Shown in pieces: positions 6,607-12,731 of a stretch of DNA of 12,731 bases. Location of the stretch: contig JAHDGP010000091.1 of assembly GCA_020627525.1 (NCBI GenBank), forward strand, positions 1-12,731, read 5' to 3'. Within the stretch, counting starts at the first letter, position 1. Each line of letters starts with the position of its first letter. The notes below the pieces were generated by a model that worked only from the letters and a program-made list of their open reading frames with translations, made no database searches and was not told the DNA's origin. This DNA comes from Bacteroidota bacterium. Its GTDB lineage: Bacteria > Bacteroidota > Bacteroidia > Chitinophagales > UBA2359. The position numbers were made by a program, and so were the translations under genes.

Positions 6607-8442
6607 ATGTGCGGAATAGTTGCTTACGTTGGGAAAAAACAAGCGTATCCCATTTTAATAACTGGTTTACAAAGATTGGCATACAGAGGTTATGACAGTG
6701 CTGGGATTGCTTTGACAAACGGCAGTTTAAACATTTATAAGAAGAAAGGAAAAGTCCAAGATTTAATAGATTATACAGAGTTGGTTCAACCTGAAGGTAC
6801 CGTTGGTATTGGGCATACCAGATGGGCAACTCACGGTGAACCGAACGATATTAACGCCCATCCCCATAAGTCTATGAATGGCAAATTGGCGATTGTTCAC
6901 AATGGTATCATCGAAAATTACGCTTCCCTAAAAGCAGAGTTGGTAAAACGTGGTCACGAGTTTGAATCGCAAACGGACACAGAAATTTTAATTCATTTAA
7001 TTGAAGAAGTTCAGAAAAGTGAAAATGTTCCTTTAGAGGAAGCTGTAAGATTGGCTTTGCACAGTGTTGTTGGGGCTTATGCCATTGTGGTTATATCTGA
7101 GAGTGAACCTGGCAAATTGGTAGCTGCCCGTAAGAGTAGTCCTTTGGTAATTGGTCTTGGAAAAGATGAATACTTAATTGCCTCTGATGCGACACCTATT
7201 GTTGAGCATACGAAAAATGTCATTTATTTAAATGATGAGGAAATTGCAGTTATTGACTTAGAAAATGGCTTGAATATTAAGAGTATTGACAATGAAAATA
7301 TCAGTCCATACATTCAAGAACTAGAGTTGAAGCTCGAAAAGATAGAAAAAGGTGGATACGATCATTTTATGCTGAAAGAAATCCATGAACAATCTAATAC
7401 TTTGATAGAATGTTTGCGAGGTCGTTTAAGTATCGAAAAAGGTATTTTGATGGGAGGATTTAGGGATGTAGAAGATCGTTTTATACATGCTAAGCGAATC
7501 ATTATGATTGCCTGTGGTACATCTTGGCACGCTGCCTTGGTCGGTGAATACCTTTTTGAAGACTTAGCTCGTATTCCTGTCGAAGTTGAATATGCTTCGG
7601 AGTTCAGGTATAGAAATCCTGTTATTTATGAAGATGACATTGTTATTGCGCTTTCGCAGTCGGGCGAAACGGCCGATACATTAGCGGCAATCCGTTTGGC
7701 AAAACAAAAAGGGGCGACAGTATTTGGTATTTGTAATGTGGTTGGTTCTTCGATAGCCAGAGAAAGTCATGCAGGTGCTTATACACATGCGGGACCAGAA
7801 ATTGGAGTTGCTTCTACTAAAGCTTTCACTACTCAGTTGGGTGTTTTGACTATGATGGCAATGAAAATTGCTGTTTCCAGAAATGTCATGTCTGATGAAG
7901 AATACCGTGCGATTGCGACTGAGCTGGACAATATGCCTAATTTGATTTCAGAGGCTATTAAATCAGAAAGTAAAATTAAATTTATTGCTGATGAATTTAA
8001 AGATGTGCATAATTTCTTGTATTTAGGCAGGGGCTACAATTTCCCTATTGCTTTAGAAGGCGCATTGAAACTAAAAGAGATTTCTTACATCCATGCGGAA
8101 GGTTATCCAGCGGCTGAAATGAAGCATGGTCCGATTGCACTTATTGATGAACAAATGCCTGTTGTTGTAATGGCAACGAATGAGAGTGCCTATGAGAAAA
8201 TAGTTAGCAACATCCAAGAAGTAAAGGCACGTAAAGGTAAGATTATAGCGATTACTACTTTTGCAGATGAAACAATTCGTGAAATAGCGGATTATGTTAT
8301 TCAGATACCTGAAACTTTGGAACCACTGACTCCAATTTTATCGGTTATTCCTTTGCAATTGCTTGCTTATCATATTGCTGTTAATCGTGATTGTAATGTT
8401 GATCAACCAAGAAACCTAGCTAAGTCGGTTACAGTGGAATAG
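6607..8442 (+). CDS. glmS: Glutamine--fructose-6-phosphate aminotransferase (isomerizing)
   Basis: The 611-residue product is close to E. coli GlmS in length. It makes glucosamine-6-phosphate from fructose-6-phosphate and glutamine, the first step toward UDP-GlcNAc for peptidoglycan and lipid A, in the cytoplasm. The glutaminase domain (about 1-220) starts MCGIVAYVG with the catalytic Cys2 exposed after Met removal. It contains HTRWATHG (70-77), HNGIIENY (98-105) and SQTDTE (121-126). The first SIS domain (about 290-425) has CGTSWHAA (303-310), SQSGETADT (350-358) and STKAFTTQL (403-411). The second has GRGYNFPIALEGALKLKEISY (474-494) and HAEGYPAAEMKHGP (496-509). The C-terminus is the canonical PRNLAKSVTVE. 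All key residues are intact. It stands alone on the plus strand, divergent from yqeY. Confidence 0.98.
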   Translation: MCGIVAYVGKKQAYPILITGLQRLAYRGYDSAGIALTNGSLNIYKKKGKVQDLIDYTELVQPEGTVGIGHTRWATHGEPNDINAHPHKSMNGKLAIVHNGIIENYASLKAELVKRGHEFESQTDTEILIHLIEEVQKSENVPLEEAVRLALHSVVGAYAIVVISESEPGKLVAARKSSPLVIGLGKDEYLIASDATPIVEHTKNVIYLNDEEIAVIDLENGLNIKSIDNENISPYIQELELKLEKIEKGGYDHFMLKEIHEQSNTLIECLRGRLSIEKGILMGGFRDVEDRFIHAKRIIMIACGTSWHAALVGEYLFEDLARIPVEVEYASEFRYRNPVIYEDDIVIALSQSGETADTLAAIRLAKQKGATVFGICNVVGSSIARESHAGAYTHAGPEIGVASTKAFTTQLGVLTMMAMKIAVSRNVMSDEEYRAIATELDNMPNLISEAIKSESKIKFIADEFKDVHNFLYLGRGYNFPIALEGALKLKEISYIHAEGYPAAEMKHGPIALIDEQMPVVVMATNESAYEKIVSNIQEVKARKGKIIAITTFADETIREIADYVIQIPETLEPLTPILSVIPLQLLAYHIAVNRDCNVDQPRNLAKSVTVE

Positions 8443-8466
8443 GATTTTAATATAATACATTATATG

Positions 8467-8536
8467 GAGACGCAATGCATTTGAAAGTTTAAGAGAAATC
8501 CATTGGAAAGTTTAAGAGACGCAATGCATTGCGTCT
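8467..8536. repeat. Three degenerate tandem units ending in a 20-bp perfect palindrome
   Basis: Units start at 8467 (gagacgcaatgcattt, then gaaagtttaa), 8493 (gagaaatccattg, then gaaagtttaa) and 8516 (gagacgcaatgcattg). In the third unit the sequence turns back on itself, forming a perfect palindrome at 8517-8536 centred on TGCA (AGACGCAATG and its complement). The palindrome could fold into an 8-bp stem with a 4-base loop and is followed after 8 bases by TTTTTT (8545-8550), so it may also serve as the glmS terminator. GACGCAATGCATTGCGTC-type palindromes recur, from memory, between genes in Bacteroidota and cyanobacteria. Confidence 0.75.
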
Positions 8537-8550
8537 GTACGTGGTTTTTT
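8517..8550 (+). terminator. Possible glmS terminator formed by the palindrome and T-run
   Basis: Stem AGACGCAA / TTGCGTCT with loop TGCA, then gtacgtgg and a run of six T. The eight-base gap between stem and T-run is longer than in a standard intrinsic terminator, so efficiency is doubtful. It lies about 75 bases past the glmS stop and just before the YhhN gene. Confidence 0.4.
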
Positions 8551-8563
8551 GTATATTCATATT

Positions 8564-9244
8564 ATGAATAATAGAATTCTGGTATTTGTTTATGGTTTGT
8601 GTGCTGTGGGATGTTGTATGGCTCGATTGATAGACATTCCATTTTTGTCTACTATCTGTAAACCATTGTTAATGCCCTTGTTAATGTTATTCTTTTGGGT
8701 AAACAGTAAAAATTTATCAAAAAAAATAAGAACCTTTATAATTGCGGCACTCTTCTTTTCTTGGGGAGGCGATGTTTTATTGATGTTTCAGGAAAAGGCA
8801 CCCATCTTTTTCTTATTGGGTCTTGTTTCATTCCTACTGGCTCATATTGGATACATTTTGGCTTTTAATCAAATTGATTCTCTACCCAAAAGTATACTAA
8901 AAAACAAACCCTATTTATTGATTCCGTTTTTCATCTATGCTTTTGTAATGATGTTTTCAATGAGCAGTAATTTGGGAGATATGTTTGTACCTGTTTTGGT
9001 GTATGCCAGCATCATTTCGTTAATGTGTATATTTGGAATTAATCGATATGGCAGAGTAAATATGAATAGTTTTTGGTGGGTTTTTTTAGGGGCAATTATA
9101 TTTGTTCTATCTGATTCAATCATTGCCATTAATAAATTTTTGACCCCTTTTTATTTAGCAGGATTTTTGATTATGGCTTTGTATACGATTGGTCAATATT
9201 TGATAGTTAGAGGGATTTTGATGGAAGGGAGTGAAATACAATAG
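8564..9244 (+). CDS. YhhN family membrane protein (lysoplasmalogenase-like)
   Basis: The product is 226 residues and strongly hydrophobic, with about eight membrane helices. The start is the ATG at 8564-8566. The frame extends five codons further to a TTG at 8549, but that lies in the T-run after the palindrome and adds nothing family-like. YhhN/TMEM86 motifs are visible in order: KPLLMPLLM (33-41), FFSWGGDVLLM (64-74), GLVSFLLAHIGYILAF (86-101), GAIIFVLSDSIIAINKF (176-192) and YTIGQYLIVRG (209-219). The polar Asp, His, Ser-Asp and Gln residues within membrane segments are family hallmarks. Characterised members (TMEM86B, some bacterial YhhN) hydrolyse the vinyl-ether bond of lysoplasmalogens. 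Whether this organism has plasmalogens is unknown, so the exact substrate is open. Confidence 0.85.
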   Translation: MNNRILVFVYGLCAVGCCMARLIDIPFLSTICKPLLMPLLMLFFWVNSKNLSKKIRTFIIAALFFSWGGDVLLMFQEKAPIFFLLGLVSFLLAHIGYILAFNQIDSLPKSILKNKPYLLIPFFIYAFVMMFSMSSNLGDMFVPVLVYASIISLMCIFGINRYGRVNMNSFWWVFLGAIIFVLSDSIIAINKFLTPFYLAGFLIMALYTIGQYLIVRGILMEGSEIQ

Positions 9245-9287
9245 ATAAATTAGTAGTTCAAATTATAAGTATTCTGATCAAACTTTT

Positions 9288-9388
9288 TGCGTCAGGGGTT
9301 GTAGTGAACGACCGTACTTCGACTGCGCTCAGCAACCGTACATTGGCATCGAATTACAAGCCGACTGATAAGGAGGGAAACGCCCAAA
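9288..9388. repeat. Intergenic repeat-like element with TTCGACTGCGCTCAG core
   Basis: The gap between the YhhN gene and the pterin dehydratase gene contains a GC-richer island. Its core ACTTCGACTGCGCTCAG (9316-9332) is flanked by direct copies of ACCGTAC (9311-9317 and 9335-9341). Sequences of the type cttcgactgcgctcag recur, from memory, in dispersed intergenic repeats of Bacteroidota and cyanobacteria. No coding capacity is seen. Element limits are approximate. Confidence 0.5.
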
Positions 9389-9445
9389 TAAATAATCTCT
9401 AGTTGAACCTAGAATCTTTACTAATGTAATTAAACTATTAAAAAT

Positions 9446-9676
9446 ATGTGGACAGAAAAAAACAACAAACTAAACAAAACATTTGAGTTTAAAAACTTCA
9501 TTGATGCATTTGCATTTATGACCAAAGCTGCTATTGTAATTGAAAAGCACAACCATCATCCTGAATGGACAAATGTTTACAACAAAGTAGAGATTTCACT
9601 TTGTACTCACGATGCTGGAAACATTGTAACAGAAAAAGATCGCAAACTGGCTAAGGCATTGGATGAGCTTTTTTAA
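9446..9676 (+). CDS. Pterin-4a-carbinolamine dehydratase (PCD/DCoH family)
   Basis: The product is 76 residues, at the short end of the family, and essentially complete. It dehydrates 4a-hydroxytetrahydrobiopterin, recycling the pterin cofactor after aromatic amino acid hydroxylation, or acts in related pterin metabolism, in the cytoplasm. The signature EKHNHHPEWTNVYNKVEISL (33-52) holds the catalytic His37-His38-Pro, with the third active-site His55 in CTHDAG (53-58) and the conserved D65 plus LAKALDELF at the end. The start ATG gives the conserved Trp at position 2. No phenylalanine hydroxylase gene is nearby, so the partner is unknown. It is 201 bp after the YhhN gene and 91 bp before the next one. 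Confidence 0.95.
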   Translation: MWTEKNNKLNKTFEFKNFIDAFAFMTKAAIVIEKHNHHPEWTNVYNKVEISLCTHDAGNIVTEKDRKLAKALDELF

Positions 9677-9767
9677 AATGTATTAGAGAAGACGCAAATT
9701 AGTAATTTAAACGATTTCTCATTATCTTGTAATATAAAGATCACAATAACCTACTAATTGTCTACTT

Positions 9768-12251
9768 ATGAGAAACTTTAAATTGCTCACATTACTGGTA
9801 ATTGTTATTTTTCTATTTACCAGATCTTCATGTCGCGTTTCCAACAATTTGAAACAATGTGCTAACGGTATAAAAGACGCAAATGAATTAGGGATTGATT
9901 GTGGTGGTGTCTGTCCAGATAAATGTCTTCCTACGATTAATAATTGTGATAATGGGGTTCAAGATCAAGGAGAGAGTGGAATTGATTGTGGAGGTGTTTG
10001 TCCTGATTGTCCACCTGTAAACCTATGTTCAAATGGTGTAAAAGATTCGGGTGAGACGGGAATTGATTGTGGGGGTGATTGTCCTGATTGTCCACCAGAA
10101 ACTTTGTGTAACAATGGCATTAAAGATAAAGATGAAATTGATATAGATTGTGGGGGAGCTTGTCCAAGCTGCCCACCTGTTGTTTTATGTAATAATGGTG
10201 TAAAAGATGTGGGTGAAATAGGAATTGATTGCGGTGGAATTTGCCCTGAATGCCCTTCTAATGATCTTTGTTCTAATGGAATAAAAGACATTGGCGAGAT
10301 AGGGGTTGATTGTGGAGGAACGTGCAGTAAGAGTTGTTGTAACAATGGTGTAAAAGATTCAAATGAAACAGGGATCGATTGTGGGGGAGCTTGCAGAAAG
10401 TCTTGTTGTTTCAATGGTATAAAAGATGTTGATGAAACAGGGGTTGATTGTGGAGGAACGTGTAATAGTTGTTGTGGAAATGGGATTCAGGATGCTGGAG
10501 AAACTGGGGTTGATTGTGGTGGTTCGTGTATTAGTTGTTGCTCAAATGGGATAAAAGACAATGGTGAAATTGGGATTGACTGCGGTGGAAACTGTCCTAG
10601 TTGTTGTGATAATGGAATTAAAGATGGTGATGAAATTAATATTGATTGTGGTGGATCGTGTCGTGATTGTTGTGATAATGGCGTAAAGGATATTGGAGAA
10701 ACAGGCGTTGACTGTGGTGGTCCTGATTGCAATAATTGTTGTACCAATGGCATTCAAGATGCTGATGAAACAGGAGTTGACTGTGGTGGATCTTCTTGTA
10801 ATAATTGTTGTAGTAATGGAATTCAGGACAGTGGTGAAACGGGAATTGACTGTGGTGGCAATTGTATTAGTTGTTGTTCAAATGGTTTAAAAGACGTCAA
10901 TGAAACAGGAGTTGATTGTGGTGGTCCATGCCCAGCTTGTGACCTTTGTAGTAATGGAAAAAGAGATGGCAATGAAAGTGATATTGATTGTGGAGGAGAC
11001 TGTCCTTCTTGTTCGGGAGATTGTAACAATGGTATAAAAGATGGGAATGAAGAGGGAGTTGATTGCGGTGGAAGTTGCGAGCCTTGTCACTCTGTCATTG
11101 CAGCAAATGAGTTATTGATAAAAAATTTAGAGGTTGTTAACTCACCAGAAGCATTATCGGGAAGGCTTTCATTTGGAGCACTTATAAACAATATGGCTAC
11201 CGATGAAATTAGTGCTAAAGAAATACTACTAAGTTTATTAAATTCTTGGAAAACCGATCAAGTTATAAATGCGGTTACTATACCGAGACGTCCTGCAATT
11301 GACATTGCCATTACAAACAATTGGAAAAAGTTAGATGGACAAGAAAATGTCAGCAATGAAGCTTGGGTTATCAATTGGGCTAATGCACCATTTAGGCTAA
11401 CAGGTATTACGAATAGAATTGATTTAAAAGATGACGCACAACCTGTTGTTAGAGCTGGAGAGGGACGTTTTACTTACTGTGTAATTTTGAATAATGACCC
11501 ACTTGAATTCAATTGGATTTTTGAATACAACTTGCCATCTTCAAGTAATAGAGAAACAATTGAGTGGGCTAAACGCTGGCATAATTTAAGCAAACTAGAT
11601 AATAAGAGTCCAGAGTTTTTAAACAATCTAATCTCAGTTACAGAATTGTTTACTGGAAAAAACGCAATGCCAAATCGACCTAACGGAAATGCAATTAGTC
11701 AAGTGCGTACAAATGAGGTAGCAATAGGTGGAACGTGGGAATTGCGAGAGTTTAATTTAATGCCTTCAGGTCTTTTTGAAGAAGTAACAAGAAAACAGAC
11801 ACCAGATTTATCTCTTCAAGGTTCTCCTGGTTTAACACAATTTGCTTTACAAAATGAACAAGGAATACTTGATGGAGATATTGCATTTCCAAACTTTTTT
11901 GGAGGCGCGCCTTTTCTTGCAGGAAACTGTCAGACTCTTGTAGACACTTTTAAATGGGAGGTACCTAATGTCTCTGAAGAATTACGTTCTACCCTATCTA
12001 TTTTGTCTTGTAATGGATGTCATGGAGGGGAATTTGAAAATACCGATTTCACCCATATTAAGCCAAGGTCTTTTTCGGAGCCCGCAGAACTATCATTGTT
12101 TATGGAAGAAGATTTGATAAAAAGGCATAACAATGTTATTAGTGTTTTACAATTGCCTCAAGCGCCTTTACGCCCTACTGTTTCTTCTGATGAACGATTG
12201 AAAATAAGAGCGTTTTTAGAGTCGAAAGCTAATGGTTTGAGGGTACATTAG
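9768..12251 (+). CDS. Large secreted protein: 17 four-cysteine modules plus a C-terminal CXXCH domain
   Basis: The product is 827 residues. Residues 4-18 form a hydrophobic export signal. A Cys at 22 follows, but RSSC is a poor lipobox, so lipoprotein status is doubtful. Residues 31-440 are seventeen tandem modules of consensus C-x-N-G-(I/V)-(K/Q)-D-x-x-E-x-x-(I/V)-D-C-G-G-x-C-x-x-C, four Cys each (68 in all), which implies disulfide-stabilised extracellular or periplasmic folding. The invariant D-x-x-E-x(3)-D acids suggest metal (possibly Ca) binding, an inference. Residues about 441-827 are non-repetitive. They include TGITNRIDL (545-553), RAGEGRFTY (562-570), TWELREFNL (656-664) and SCNGCHGGE (747-755) followed by FTHIKPR. 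CNGCH could attach one haem c, but no axial Met is assigned. I recall similar C-terminal domains in myxobacterial secreted proteins of unknown function. The start ATG directly precedes the signal peptide. No function is assigned. Confidence 0.9.
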   Translation: MRNFKLLTLLVIVIFLFTRSSCRVSNNLKQCANGIKDANELGIDCGGVCPDKCLPTINNCDNGVQDQGESGIDCGGVCPDCPPVNLCSNGVKDSGETGIDCGGDCPDCPPETLCNNGIKDKDEIDIDCGGACPSCPPVVLCNNGVKDVGEIGIDCGGICPECPSNDLCSNGIKDIGEIGVDCGGTCSKSCCNNGVKDSNETGIDCGGACRKSCCFNGIKDVDETGVDCGGTCNSCCGNGIQDAGETGVDCGGSCISCCSNGIKDNGEIGIDCGGNCPSCCDNGIKDGDEINIDCGGSCRDCCDNGVKDIGETGVDCGGPDCNNCCTNGIQDADETGVDCGGSSCNNCCSNGIQDSGETGIDCGGNCISCCSNGLKDVNETGVDCGGPCPACDLCSNGKRDGNESDIDCGGDCPSCSGDCNNGIKDGNEEGVDCGGSCEPCHSVIAANELLIKNLEVVNSPEALSGRLSFGALINNMATDEISAKEILLSLLNSWKTDQVINAVTIPRRPAIDIAITNNWKKLDGQENVSNEAWVINWANAPFRLTGITNRIDLKDDAQPVVRAGEGRFTYCVILNNDPLEFNWIFEYNLPSSSNRETIEWAKRWHNLSKLDNKSPEFLNNLISVTELFTGKNAMPNRPNGNAISQVRTNEVAIGGTWELREFNLMPSGLFEEVTRKQTPDLSLQGSPGLTQFALQNEQGILDGDIAFPNFFGGAPFLAGNCQTLVDTFKWEVPNVSEELRSTLSILSCNGCHGGEFENTDFTHIKPRSFSEPAELSLFMEEDLIKRHNNVISVLQLPQAPLRPTVSSDERLKIRAFLESKANGLRVH
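9858..11087 (+). repeat. Coding tandem array of 17 degenerate ~66-84-bp units
   Basis: This DNA encodes the seventeen cysteine modules. Units 1-5 and 15-17 keep short Pro- or polar-rich linkers (for example CPPVNL). Units 6-14 have no linker, so the last Cys of one abuts the first Cys of the next (CC doublets). Modules 12 and 13 have one extra residue before the third Cys, and 6 and 7 one extra between the last two. Adjacent units differ at many synonymous and non-synonymous sites while the Cys, Gly and acidic positions are kept, so the array is old and under constraint. Confidence 0.93.
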
Positions 12252-12731
12252 TTTTATTTTTCTGATTATAACATTTTGCGGTGATTGTGATATCCAGCTA
12301 AAGAAGCAGATATAACGTGTCTTCCGCACCCCTTCATCCTTGTTTTCAAGAATAATAAAGCCCAGTATTGCTTACCTAAAAATATTTATTTATAAGGGTT
12401 TGAGTAGTTCTAAATAGCCAAAATCGGCTCCAAACTGTCAAACTCAAGAAAAAGCATCATCATAAATTGTGATTAGCCAACTTTTAGAAAATTATCGAAT
12501 GACATTTTGACATCAACAACTTCGCTTAACTGATTTTGAGCTTACTTCTGAATATGCCGACTTAGGTTTATTAAAAAACTTGTTGATCTTAGACAATGGA
12601 GAAGTTTTTCTTTGATAAAGGATTTAAAACCTGATAAAGAAATATTCAAAGATCAGTTATTTTGTGTACCCTTTTAAAATAAAAAGAGAAAGAAGGATTT
12701 CCCTCTCTCTCCCTGTAGTTAAAAATGCTAT
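12252..12731. other. 480-bp terminal stretch without a supported gene
   Basis: Stops interrupt all frames. The longest protein-like stretch is on the plus strand at about 12515-12615, reading roughly HQQLRLTDFELTSEYADLG and on to a stop, with no start and no family I recognise; it may be a decayed fragment. Weak nested inverted repeats are present (TGCGG 12277-12281 with CCGCA 12324-12328; ATATC 12290-12294 with GATAT 12309-12313). None has the T-tract of a terminator. Confidence 0.6.

Noticed and set aside
6578..6829. Minus-strand open frame opposite the glmS 5' end
   Set aside because: It is antisense to the highly conserved glutaminase domain, and its composition is explained by that gene.
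9858..11087. CRISPR-like or non-coding repeat array
   Set aside because: The units are in one open frame, vary at the DNA level while Cys/Gly/acidic codons stay, and have no unique spacers of constant size. They encode protein modules.
9965..11090. Several open antisense frames (Pro/Ser/Gln-rich) and an overlapping plus-strand frame in the array
   Set aside because: They are by-products of the repeated GAYTGYGGNGG codons: each copy lacks stops in other frames. None has a family-like sequence or signal peptide.

Overview
The window looks like a chromosomal segment of an AT-rich member of the Bacteroidota, probably near the Saprospiraceae. The grounds are low GC, genes typical of that phylum (GatB/YqeY plus CvpA pair, alpha/beta hydrolase next to a CBS protein, short Omp85 protein), AT-rich leaders with poor Shine-Dalgarno matches, and GC-rich intergenic elements of a kind I associate from memory with these genomes. 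Genus assignment is an inference. No tRNA, rRNA, intact insertion sequence, CRISPR array or prophage gene is visible.

Left part (1-6012), all on the minus strand, read from right to left: a GatB/YqeY-domain protein and a CvpA-family membrane protein form a two-gene operon that ends in a strong stem-loop terminator (4844-4903). Next come an alpha/beta hydrolase, a 478-base gap holding a GC-rich repeat-like element, a CBS-domain protein whose 3' end overlaps an Omp85/BamA-like outer-membrane protein, and a secreted DUF2891 protein whose leader carries a 33-bp direct duplication.

Middle (6013-6606): a 594-base AT-rich divergent intergenic region between yqeY (minus) and glmS (plus). It is rich in TTTTGAT/ATCAAAA inverted repeats and GATAAG/CTTATC half-sites.

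Right part (6607-12731), all on the plus strand: complete glmS, a short tandem/palindromic repeat, a YhhN-family membrane protein (lysoplasmalogenase-like), an intergenic repeat-like element, a small pterin-4a-carbinolamine dehydratase, and an 827-residue secreted protein. That protein has seventeen back-to-back four-cysteine modules followed by a domain with a single CXXCH motif. The last 480 bases hold no gene I can support.

Most of the window is housekeeping: aminosugar/cell-wall precursor synthesis (GlmS), envelope proteins (Omp85, CvpA, YhhN) and pterin recycling. The unusual item is the 827-residue modular cysteine-rich protein. I see no multi-gene defence system or other novel cluster.
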